NCBI RefSeq assembly: GCF_014534645.1
Contig: NZ_JACVQF010000222.1
Span: 1 to 64,000, forward strand
Reading direction: 5' to 3'
Length of the DNA stretch: 64,000 nucleotides
Origin: Streptomyces griseicoloratus
Lineage (GTDB): Bacteria; Actinomycetota; Actinomycetes; Streptomycetales; Streptomycetaceae
The translations under genes were made by a program, and so were the position numbers. The notes beneath the pieces are model-generated. The model ran no database searches, was not told the origin of the DNA, and saw only the letters and a program-made list of their open reading frames with translations. Position 1 is the first letter of the stretch, and each line of letters begins with the position of its first letter. Positions 25,081 through 36,273 of the stretch are shown one piece after another.

Positions 25081-25122
25081 GGACACTGCCGCCGCGGGCC
25101 ACTGCCCGGGGCGGCAGTGTCC
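25081..25122. terminator. hairpin terminator after DUF2264 operon
   Basis: GGACACTGCCGCC (25081-25093) and its exact complement (25110-25122) enclose a 16-nt loop, 104 bp after the last operon stop. Confidence 0.75.
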
Positions 25123-25179
25123 AGCACGGGCGGGCACACCGCCCCGCTCTATCACGGCACCGGCCGTGATCCGCGGGCG

Positions 25180-25470
25180 CCGGCACCCCGACGGAGCCGG
25201 TGCGCTGCACCTCGTGCCCGCCTCGGGTGCCCCCGGCACTGCGGCACGCCCACGGCGTCGGCGCCCCGACCAAGCCGGTGCACCACCCAGCGCGCCCCCC
25301 TCGGCCGACTCCCGTTGCCACACCCGCACAACGTCCGCCTTCAACCTGGCCAGTGCGCCACTCCCCGCCCGCCAGCCGCAGCCGGCACGCCCCCAGCGGC
25401 CCGGCACTGCGACACCCGCACGACGTCCACCCTCGACCGGGCCGGTACGCCGCTCCCCCGCACGCCCGCC
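25180..25470. repeat. degenerate repeats upstream of katE
   Basis: Motifs like CGACCAAGCCGGTGCACCAC, CACACCCGCACAACGTCC and GACCGGGCCGGTACGCCGC recur about every 75-92 bp (near 25195, 25274, 25348 and 25440), giving three to four diverged units. They are too divergent for recent duplication. Confidence 0.35.
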
Positions 25471-25785
25471 CCAGGTGGCGCGCCGTAGTGGGGGCGGTGA
25501 CGCTGGTACGGCACCGGTGAGAAGGAGCTCCCCCATGGACGAGTCGTCGTGCGCCGTGTCCGACCGACGGGCCGTGCCCCCGCGCATGTCCGGGTGACGG
25601 TACGGCGACCGGGCGCGCCCGGGGCGGAGCGAGTGTGACGCCGGCGGACGGCAACGGGACGGGCTCCTCCACGGCACGCTCCCGGGGCGGGACCCCCGGC
25701 GGTGGAGACCCTCGCTCGAGCGGACGACTCCCGTCCGCACGCACCGCCCTTTCTCGTCGGCCGCGCCCTCGCCGCAACTGCGCAT

Positions 25786-25810
25786 GCCTTGAGGCCCGGT
25801 GTCCGGGTAC
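25786..25810 (+). promoter_or_regulatory. candidate SigB-type promoter for katE
   Basis: GCCTT (25786-25790) and GGGTAC (25805-25810), 14 bp apart, fit the Streptomyces SigB pattern GNNT-N14-16-GGGTAC/T. It lies 82 bp before the catalase start. The -35 pattern is loose, so the exact -10 carries most of the weight. Confidence 0.45.
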
Positions 25811-25891
25811 GCGGTCACGGCCACCACGGCAGTCGGTACTCGAACACATCCGGCCGCGTGCAGCGGCCCGCCCAGAACGGAGAAGAGGCTG

Positions 25892-28171
<2,280 letters not shown>

Positions 28172-28181
28172 ACGGTGCCGT

Positions 28182-28220
28182 CCGCCGGGCCGGCCGCCGC
28201 GAGGGCGTCCGGCCCGGCGG
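28182..28220. terminator. bidirectional terminator katE / lipid kinase
   Basis: CCGCCGGGCCGG (28182-28193) pairs perfectly with CCGGCCCGGCGG (28209-28220) across a 15-nt loop, between convergent stops at 28171 and 28226. Confidence 0.8.
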
Positions 28221-28225
28221 GGTGT

Positions 28226-29107
28226 TCAGTACAGGACGCGCAGGGCGCCGGGCAGCACCCTGGCGGTGACGGGCAGGACGGCCTCGACCTCGCCGTCGGC
28301 GCCGTACGGTATCGCCCGGTCGGCCTCGATGCGGACCTCCCTGCCCCGCACCACCCGCACCTGCGGCCGGCGCACGTGGGTGCCCGACTCGAGTTCGTTC
28401 ATCAGGGCGAAGAACAGCCGGCGCGGCGCTTCGTGGATCATGACGACTTCGAGCAGGCCGTCGTCGACCCGGGCGCCGGGGGCGATGAGCCGGTTCGAGC
28501 CGTAGTAGCCGGAGTTGGCGGCCACGACGGTGTAGCCGCCGAAGGCGTGCTCCTGCCCGTCGACGGTGACCCGGTAGCGGGTCCGGCGCCAGGTGGTGAT
28601 CGCGCGCAGCGCCCCCGCGTAGTAGGAGGCGGTGCCGCGCAGCAGCCGTGCGTGGTTCGCGTGGCGGTTGGCGAGCGCGTCGACGCCCGCGTAGACGCTG
28701 CCGAGCACGACGGTGCGGTCGTGGACGGCGGAGGTGACCTCGACGGTGTCGACGGGGCGCGGCTCGCCGTGCAGGAGCAGGCCGGCGAGGGCGGCGGGCT
28801 CCCGGGGCAGTCCCAGCATGCGGGCGAAGTCGTTGCCGCGGCCGGCCGGGACCAGGCCGAGCACGGCCCCGGTTCCGCTGAGGGCGCCGCCGATGCCGCC
28901 GGCCATGCCGTCCCCGCCGACGGCGAGCACCACCCGGCCGCGGTCGCCGGCCTGCCGGGCGAGTTCCGTTGCGTGGGCGAGGCTCCGGCTGTACTCGGTC
29001 TCCAGCTCGGCCCCCGCCTCCCGCAGCAGCCGGGCCACCTGGAGCAGTGCCGCGGCCGAGGTGGATCCGCCCGCGGTGGGGTTGACGACGGCGGTGAACT
29101 GTCGCAT
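28226..29107 (-). CDS. diacylglycerol kinase family lipid kinase
   Basis: A 293-aa kinase of the DAGKc/YegS type, phosphorylating diacylglycerol or a related lipid with ATP. FTAVVNPTAGG opens the nucleotide-binding domain, VVLAVGGDGMAGG is the catalytic GGDG loop and VPAGRGNDFAR the following motif. ATG 29107 has GGAGG six bases upstream. It follows the ADPS-like flavoprotein gene by 73 bp on the same strand, probably one operon. The product would be phosphatidic acid or an ether analogue. Confidence 0.88.
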   Translation of the reverse strand: MRQFTAVVNPTAGGSTSAAALLQVARLLREAGAELETEYSRSLAHATELARQAGDRGRVVLAVGGDGMAGGIGGALSGTGAVLGLVPAGRGNDFARMLGLPREPAALAGLLLHGEPRPVDTVEVTSAVHDRTVVLGSVYAGVDALANRHANHARLLRGTASYYAGALRAITTWRRTRYRVTVDGQEHAFGGYTVVAANSGYYGSNRLIAPGARVDDGLLEVVMIHEAPRRLFFALMNELESGTHVRRPQVRVVRGREVRIEADRAIPYGADGEVEAVLPVTARVLPGALRVLY

Positions 29108-29180
29108 CGATGTGCCTCCGGGCCTGCGGCTGGTGCCGGACTGTTGTCTCACGGGGATGGGTGGCGTCGGTCTGTGGGGG

Positions 29181-30776
29181 TCAGTCGGAGGGCAGCAGGA
29201 CACCGGGGTTCAGCAGCCCGTCGGGGTCCAGCCGCCGCTTGACGGCACGCAGCGCCTCGACGCCGAGGGGGCCCGCCTCGCGGACGTACCAGTCGCGGTG
29301 GTCGGTGCCCACGCCGTGGTGGTGGGTGATGGTGCCGCCGGCGGCGAGGATCGCCTCGTTGGCGGCGTGCTTGGCGCGGGTCCAGTGCGCGACGGCGTCG
29401 TCGCCCTGGGCCGAGACCACGGTGAAGTACAGGGAGGCGCCGTTCTCGTAGACGTGCGAGATGTGGCACATGACCAGGGGCGGGGTGCCGGCCTCGGTCA
29501 GGGTGGCGGTGAGCGCGTCGCGTACGGCGGTGTACAGCGCGGGGACGCGGGACCAGTAGGTCGCCGTCTCCAGCGTCTCGGCAAGGGCGCCGGCGTCGAG
29601 CAGGGAGTCGCGCAGGTAGGGCGCCGAGTAGCGGCCGTGGGCCCAGCGCTCCCCGGGTTCCTCCCCGGCGAACGTGCCGCCGGACGCGCGCAGGACGGCC
29701 GCGGCGCCCTCGCGGCGGTGCGCGGTGTCCTCCTCGGTGCCCTCGAAGCCGACGACCGCCAGGCATCCGGCGGACTGTTCGAGGGCGGTCCCGATGGCGT
29801 CGGGCTGGGCGAGGCCGATCAGCGTCTCCGTCTCGTCGGACAGCCGCAGGACGGTGGGGCGCGGGCCGTCCTGGGCGAGCCGGCGCAGCGCGGCGGTCCC
29901 GTCGGCGAACGAGGCGAAGCGCCAGCCCTCGTAGCGGCGGACCCGCGGCACGGGCCGGATCCGGACGGTCACGGACGTGATGACGCCGAACGCGCCCTCC
30001 GAGCCCAGCACGAGCTGGCGCAGGTCGGGGCCGGCCGCCGAGCGTGGTGCGCGGCCCGTGTCGAGGGTGCCCTCGGGGGTGGCGAGGGTGAGGGCGAGAA
30101 CCATCTCGTCGAAGCGTCCGTAGCCGGCGGAGGCCTGGCCGCTGGAGCGGGTCGCGGCGAAGCCGCCGAGGGTGGCCCACTCGTAGGACTGGGGGAAGTG
30201 GCCGAGGGTGTAGCCGTGTCCGGCGAGCAGCGCCTCGGCCTCGGGGGCGCGCAGGCCGGGTTGCAGGGTGGCGGTGCGGGAGACCGGGTCGAGGTCGAGC
30301 AGCCGGTTCATGTGCCGCAGGTCCAGGGCGACGAAGGCGGCCGGCCGGCCGGGGGCGAGGCCGCCGACGACGGAGGTGCCGCCGCCGAACGGGACGAGGG
30401 GCAGCCGGTGTTCGGCGCAGGCCCGCAGGACGGCGACGACCTCGTCGTGGCTCTCGGGGAGGACGACGGCGGCCGGGGTGTCGGTGACGTCGCCGTCGCG
30501 CATCCGCAGCAGGTCGGGGGTGGACTTGCCCCGGGTGTGGCGGATGCGGGTCTCCGCGTCGGTGCGCACGCGGTCCTCCCGGTCGCCGACGGCGGCGAGC
30601 AGGGCGCGGTGGGCGGCGTCGGCCAGGGGGGACGGGGGGACGTCGATCTCCGTGAGGCGGACGGACGCGGCCTCGCGGGGCTTGACGCCGAGCAGGTCGC
30701 GCAGCAGCCCGGTCACGGTGTCGGGCAGCGGCGTCGCCCTCGCCGGGTCGCCCCAGCCGTTCCACAGCATGTCCAT
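29181..30776 (-). CDS. FAD-dependent oxidase, alkyldihydroxyacetonephosphate synthase-like
   Basis: A 531-aa flavoprotein of the vanillyl-alcohol-oxidase fold. FAD-binding segments LVPFGGGTSVVGG and EWATLGGFAATRSSGQASAGYG match alkylglycerone-phosphate synthase, as does the active-site HHHGVGTDHRDWY near the C-terminus (three consecutive His). The family makes the ether bond of ether lipids in eukaryotes; in actinobacteria the role is unproven. ATG 30776 or 30770 can start it. It is divergent from a TetR-GlpD pair across 71 bp and upstream of a lipid kinase, strengthening a glycerolipid role. Confidence 0.82.
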   Translation of the reverse strand: MDMLWNGWGDPARATPLPDTVTGLLRDLLGVKPREAASVRLTEIDVPPSPLADAAHRALLAAVGDREDRVRTDAETRIRHTRGKSTPDLLRMRDGDVTDTPAAVVLPESHDEVVAVLRACAEHRLPLVPFGGGTSVVGGLAPGRPAAFVALDLRHMNRLLDLDPVSRTATLQPGLRAPEAEALLAGHGYTLGHFPQSYEWATLGGFAATRSSGQASAGYGRFDEMVLALTLATPEGTLDTGRAPRSAAGPDLRQLVLGSEGAFGVITSVTVRIRPVPRVRRYEGWRFASFADGTAALRRLAQDGPRPTVLRLSDETETLIGLAQPDAIGTALEQSAGCLAVVGFEGTEEDTAHRREGAAAVLRASGGTFAGEEPGERWAHGRYSAPYLRDSLLDAGALAETLETATYWSRVPALYTAVRDALTATLTEAGTPPLVMCHISHVYENGASLYFTVVSAQGDDAVAHWTRAKHAANEAILAAGGTITHHHGVGTDHRDWYVREAGPLGVEALRAVKRRLDPDGLLNPGVLLPSD

Positions 30777-30832
30777 TGCCTGTCGTCCTCACCGGTCGAT
30801 TCGGGGGATGCCGTCTGCACGGCCTCATGGGC

Positions 30833-30847
30833 GTTACACTGTTACAC
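30833..30847. promoter_or_regulatory. candidate TetR operator GTTACAC-T-GTTACAC
   Basis: A 7-bp direct repeat separated by one base ends immediately before the TetR ATG (30848), in the 71-bp region shared with the divergent flavoprotein gene. TGTAAC-like sites are common TetR targets; repression of both directions is inferred. Confidence 0.55.
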
Positions 30848-31465
30848 ATGACGCCTAACCGTCACAAGGACTCGGCCCGCCCGAACCCGCCGGACAACGA
30901 CGCCGTCCTCGACGCCGTGCGCGACTGCGTCCTGGCCGTCGGCGTCCGCCGGACGACCATGACCGACGTGGCCCGCCGCGCGGGCGTCTCCCGGATGACG
31001 CTGTACCGGCGCTGGCCCGATGTGCGGTCCCTGGTCGGCGACCTGATGACGCGGGAGTGGATCGCCGTGGCCACCGGGAACATGCCCGAGCCCCGGCCGG
31101 GCACGGGCACCCGCCCGCGCATCGTCGAGGGGCTCGTGGCCGGAGTGGCGGCGTTCCGCGCCCATCCGCTCTTCCGCAAGATCGTCGACGTCGACCCGGA
31201 GCTGCTGCTGCCCTATGTGCTCGACCGGCGCGGGGCGAGCCAGGAGGCGCTGCTGGAGCTGCTGGCCGCCGCGCTGCGCGAAGGGCACGCCGACGGATCG
31301 GTGCGCGCGGCGCACCCCGGACGGCAGGCGCGGTCCGTGCTGCTGGTCGTCCAGTCCTTCGCCCTGTCCCTGCGCACCATGACCGACGAGGACGACGCCG
31401 ACCTGACCGCCGCGGCCTTCCTCGCGGAGCTGCGGACCATCCTGGAGAGGACCCTCACCCCATGA
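30848..31465 (+). CDS. TetR family transcriptional regulator
   Basis: A 205-aa TetR repressor with N-terminal helix-turn-helix TMTDVARRAGVSRMTLYRRW (about residues 38-57) and a helical effector domain. ATG 30848 sits right against the GTTACAC repeats, so the transcript may be leaderless or nearly so. Its stop overlaps the GlpD start (ATGA). Position between glpD and divergent lipid genes implies it senses a lipid or glycerol metabolite. Confidence 0.85.
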   Translation: MTPNRHKDSARPNPPDNDAVLDAVRDCVLAVGVRRTTMTDVARRAGVSRMTLYRRWPDVRSLVGDLMTREWIAVATGNMPEPRPGTGTRPRIVEGLVAGVAAFRAHPLFRKIVDVDPELLLPYVLDRRGASQEALLELLAAALREGHADGSVRAAHPGRQARSVLLVVQSFALSLRTMTDEDDADLTAAAFLAELRTILERTLTP

Positions 31466-33042
31466 GCCCGACCAGCAGCCCCGCCGGGGCCTCCCTGTCC
31501 GCGGCCCGGCGCGCACGCGAGCTCGCCGACGCCGCCGGCGGCCGCGTGGCGGACGTCCTCGTCGTCGGTCTCGGCGCGACCGGTGCCGGAGCGGCCCTGG
31601 ACGCCGCGGCCCGGGGCCTGGACGTCGTCGCCGTGGACGCCCACGACCTGGCCTTCGGCACCTCCCGCTGGAGTTCCAAACTCATCCACGGCGGGCTGCG
31701 CTACCTCGCCTCCGCCCAGCTCGACGTCGCCCACGAGAGCGCGGTGGAGCGCGGTGTGCTGATGGAGCGCACCGCGCCCCACCTGGTGCACGCCCAGCCG
31801 TTCGTGCTGCCGCTGACCCCCCTGGTCTCCCGTGGCCAGGCCGCCCTGGCGTGGGCCGGCTTCCGGGCCGGGGACACGCTGCGGCTGGCGGCGCGCACCG
31901 CCCGGGACACGCTGCCCGCGCCGCGCCGGCTGTCCGCTCTGGAGACCCGCCACCTCGCCCCGGCGCTGCGCTCCGGCGGGCTGCGCGGCGGACTGCTGTC
32001 CTGGGACGGCCGGCTCACCGACGACGCCCGGCTGGTGACGGCCCTCGCCCGGACCGCCGCCGCGCACGGCGCCCGGGTGCTGACCCGGATCAGGGCACTG
32101 GAGCTGACCGCGTCCGGCGCCCGGATACGGGACGAACTCACCGGCGAGGAGGGCGAGATCCGCGCCCGAGCCGTGATCAACGCCTCCGGCGTGTGGGCCG
32201 GCGACCTCGTGGACGGCATCCGGGTCCGGCCCTCCCGCGGCACCCACCTCGTCCTGCGCTCCGACGACCTCGGACCGCTCCCGGCGGGCCTGCACGTGCC
32301 GATCCCCGGGGAGACCAACCGCTTCGTCCTCGTCCTGCCCCAGGACGACGGCCGGGTCTACGTCGGGCTCACCGACGAGCCCGTGGAGGGGGAGATCCCG
32401 GACGTCCCCGAGGCTCCCGAGACGGACATCGGCTTCCTGCTCGACGTGCTCGGCTCGGTGCTGGACGTCCCCGTCCCGCGCGATGCCGTGGTGGGAGCCT
32501 TCGCGGGGCTGCGCCCCCTGCTGGACACGACGCCCGAGGGCCGGCCGGGGACAGCGCCGCGGACGGCGGACATCTCCCGCCGGCACGCCGTGCTCACCTC
32601 GCCGGACGGGGTGGTCACCGTCGTCGGGGGCAAGCTCACCACCTACCGCCGCATGGCCGAGGACGCCGTGGACGCCGCCGTCGCCGCCCGCCGGCCGGCC
32701 GTCGGCCCCTCCCCCACCGCCACGCTGCCGCTGGTCGGCGCCGCCTCGCCCGGCGTCCTCGCCGCGCTGCGCGCGCCACGCCGCCTGGTGCGGCGCTACG
32801 GCACCGAGGCGCCGGCCGTCCACGCACTCGCCTCGGCCGACCCCCGGCTCGGCGAACGCGTCCTGCCGGGCCATCCGACCACGGGCGCCGAGCTGCTGTG
32901 GGCGCTGCGCCACGAGGGAGCCCTCGACGCGGCCGACCTGCTCGACCGCCGCACCCGCATCGGACTGGTCCCCGAGGACAGGGCCGCGGCCCTCGCCGTC
33001 GTACGCGACCTCGTCGGCGAGGCCGCGGCCCTGCGGGACTGA
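31462..33042 (+). CDS. glpD: glycerol-3-phosphate dehydrogenase
   Basis: A 526-aa FAD-dependent enzyme oxidising sn-glycerol 3-phosphate to dihydroxyacetone phosphate at the membrane, passing electrons to quinone. The dinucleotide motif is LVVGLGATGAGAALDAA; SRWSSKLIHGGLRYL is the GlpD signature; VVGGKLTTYRRMAED closes the FAD domain, followed by a C-terminal helical domain. It is coupled to the TetR gene by ATGA. DHAP is the substrate family of ADPS-like enzymes, linking it to the divergent gene. Confidence 0.93.
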   Translation: MSPTSSPAGASLSAARRARELADAAGGRVADVLVVGLGATGAGAALDAAARGLDVVAVDAHDLAFGTSRWSSKLIHGGLRYLASAQLDVAHESAVERGVLMERTAPHLVHAQPFVLPLTPLVSRGQAALAWAGFRAGDTLRLAARTARDTLPAPRRLSALETRHLAPALRSGGLRGGLLSWDGRLTDDARLVTALARTAAAHGARVLTRIRALELTASGARIRDELTGEEGEIRARAVINASGVWAGDLVDGIRVRPSRGTHLVLRSDDLGPLPAGLHVPIPGETNRFVLVLPQDDGRVYVGLTDEPVEGEIPDVPEAPETDIGFLLDVLGSVLDVPVPRDAVVGAFAGLRPLLDTTPEGRPGTAPRTADISRRHAVLTSPDGVVTVVGGKLTTYRRMAEDAVDAAVAARRPAVGPSPTATLPLVGAASPGVLAALRAPRRLVRRYGTEAPAVHALASADPRLGERVLPGHPTTGAELLWALRHEGALDAADLLDRRTRIGLVPEDRAAALAVVRDLVGEAAALRD

Positions 33043-33064
33043 CGCGGGAACGGCGTCCGCGCGG

Positions 33065-33343
33065 TCACATCCCCTGATCCCCGTCCTGAACGGCCTTGCG
33101 TACCTTGGCCTCGATCTTGTGGAGGGACTGACCCCCCTCCTTGACGTACTCCGTCATCGCGGCCTGCGCGTCCCGGTCGAGGTCGCGCCATGCCCGTACG
33201 GCGGTCTCGTAGGTGGTCGACTGCCGCCGGGTCCACTGCTGCTGGGTGGGAGGCCCGTACGAGTCACGCAGCTGTTCGACCCGGTGGTGTGCCTGGTCGG
33301 CCGCGCGACGCTTCTGCACGAGCTCTTCGAATGTGTGAGCCAC
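33065..33343 (-). CDS. conserved hypothetical protein, 92 aa
   Basis: A small, highly charged, helical protein (starts AHTFEELVQKRRAADQAH; central TTYETAVRAWRDLDRD) with no membrane segment or catalytic motif. GTG 33343 gives the full helix. It resembles small Streptomyces proteins without assigned function. It converges with glpD 22 bp away and is divergent from the STAS gene. Confidence 0.65.
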   Translation of the reverse strand: MAHTFEELVQKRRAADQAHHRVEQLRDSYGPPTQQQWTRRQSTTYETAVRAWRDLDRDAQAAMTEYVKEGGQSLHKIEAKVRKAVQDGDQGM

Positions 33344-33490
33344 ACATGAAGACCCTAGTCAGAGGACCGTCATCGCGCTCGTCGAGCCGCCGCCGGCGGC
33401 ACAAGCGGCCCGCACGGGGGCCGAGGGGCCTTAGCATGAGCCACCGGCGACGGCGGGGCATGCCGGGCATGTCCGGGAGGCGGGGGAAGC

Positions 33491-33856
33491 GTGGCGGACA
33501 TCGAGGGAGCGGCGGTGCCCGAGCGGCTGCTGATCACGCGTACCACCGCGGACGGCGGCGTCAGCCTCGTCACCGTCACCGGAGAGGTCGATCTCGACGG
33601 CAGCGGTCAGCTCCTCGACGTGCTGCTGTCCTGTGTGCAGACGGCGCCGGGCACGGTGGTCGACTTCAGCGAGGTGCACTTCCTGGACTCCAGCGGCATC
33701 AACGTGCTCATCGCCGCCCACCGGGCGGCCGAGTCCCGGGGCGTCTGGTTCCGCCTGGCCGCACCGCGGCAGGGCGTCCTGCGCGTTCTGCAACTGGTGG
33801 GCGTCGACACGCTCATCGTCTGTCACCCCACCGTCGAGGAGGCCCTGACCGCCTGA
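33491..33856 (+). CDS. STAS-domain anti-sigma factor antagonist
   Basis: A 121-aa single STAS domain of the SpoIIAA/RsbV type. VTVTGEVDLDGSGQLLDVL and VVDFSEVHFLDSSGINVLI are diagnostic; the Ser of DSSGIN is the site phosphorylated by the partner anti-sigma kinase and dephosphorylated by PP2C phosphatases. GTG 33491 follows GGGGGAAG. It converges, 31 bp apart, on an HATPase gene of the anti-sigma type, and two SpoIIE-type phosphatases lie within 5 kb; pairing is inferred. Confidence 0.88.
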   Translation: MADIEGAAVPERLLITRTTADGGVSLVTVTGEVDLDGSGQLLDVLLSCVQTAPGTVVDFSEVHFLDSSGINVLIAAHRAAESRGVWFRLAAPRQGVLRVLQLVGVDTLIVCHPTVEEALTA

Positions 33857-33887
33857 GGCCGGGCGGCACGGCGCGTCCCGCCCCCGG

Positions 33888-34316
33888 TCACCGCAGCGGC
33901 AGCCGGGCGTAGACGGTCTTCCCCGCGGCGTGGGGCCTGGTGATGATCTCCTCGCACAGGCGCGTCACCACCTCCAGACCGTGCCGGCCGACCCGCAGCG
34001 GGTCGCGCGGCAGGAACGTCGGAAAGCCCTCCCCCGTGTCCGACACGGCGATCTCGACACTGTCACCCACCAGCGTCAGCCCCAGCCTGCAGGGGCCGGG
34101 CGCGTGGCGCAGCGCGTTGGTCACCAGTTCGCTCGCGACCAGCCGGGCGGCGTCCAGGAAACCGTCGGCCATGTCCACGCCCGCCTCACCGAGCCGTGCG
34201 ACGAACCGCTGCACGGCGTCCCGGGCGGCGGGGATCATCGCCGATCCCCCTCTGAAGTCCACCACCGCGGCCACGGCAGAGGGGTCCGAGGCATCGGGTG
34301 TGTGCGCGGGAGTCAT
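33888..34316 (-). CDS. HATPase_c anti-sigma / serine kinase-like regulator
   Basis: A 142-aa GHKL ATPase of the RsbW/SpoIIAB type. The N box is ASELVTNALRHA, the G1 box VSDTGEGFP and the G2-like region RVGRHGLEVV. Such proteins bind a sigma factor and phosphorylate a STAS antagonist; many in Streptomyces stand alone without a known sigma. ATG 34316 is chosen with GGTGAGG upstream. The convergent neighbour is a STAS protein, a natural partner candidate. Confidence 0.82.
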   Translation of the reverse strand: MTPAHTPDASDPSAVAAVVDFRGGSAMIPAARDAVQRFVARLGEAGVDMADGFLDAARLVASELVTNALRHAPGPCRLGLTLVGDSVEIAVSDTGEGFPTFLPRDPLRVGRHGLEVVTRLCEEIITRPHAAGKTVYARLPLR

Positions 34317-34530
34317 CCAGAGCCTCACCGTCCGGTCCGGGGCCCGGGAGTGGCGGCGCAGGGCCCACGGCCCTTCACGATACGCATCGGGACGGTCACA
34401 CCACGGCCTGCTCGCCCCGGCTTGCGCCGGACACACCCTGTTCGGGACACGCCTCGAACCGCAGTACGACGGGAACCGCGGTGCGACGGAGACGACGTCG
34501 CCCGGTCCGCGGCCGGAACCGACGGACCGG

Positions 34531-34578
34531 GGCGCGCCGGGTCCGGGCCCCGGCGGGGTGATCCGGACCCGGCGCGCC
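34531..34578 (-). terminator. terminator after xylanase gene
   Basis: GGCGCGCCGGGTCCG (34531-34545) and its perfect complement (34564-34578) form a 15-bp stem with an 18-nt loop, 8 bp beyond the xylanase stop. The rest of 34317-34585 shows nothing else. Confidence 0.8.
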
Positions 34579-34585
34579 GGCCGGT

Positions 34586-36158
<1,573 letters not shown>

Positions 36159-36169
36159 CGAAACTTTCG
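36159..36169. promoter_or_regulatory. second CGAAACTTTCG palindrome
   Basis: A perfect CGAAA-C-TTTCG site, 183 bp from the first by centres and about 105 bp before the divergent phosphatase gene. It could give a repression loop or place that gene under the same regulator. Confidence 0.62.
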
Positions 36170-36273
36170 AGCACCCATCGCCACCCATGCGCCCGGATCG
36201 CGTGCACATGAGGATGCGGGGGCGCATTCTTGCTGTGTCGCCCGCGTGACGGCACACGGACGAGGTGGGGCCG

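Larger units (their letters stand above)
24978..25891. other. 914-bp intergenic region
   Basis: No convincing gene. It holds a perfect hairpin (25081-25122), a degenerate repeat field (about 25180-25470), and just before katE a SigB-like promoter. Long open frames on the minus strand here run on antisense through katE and have no start signals. Confidence 0.55.
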
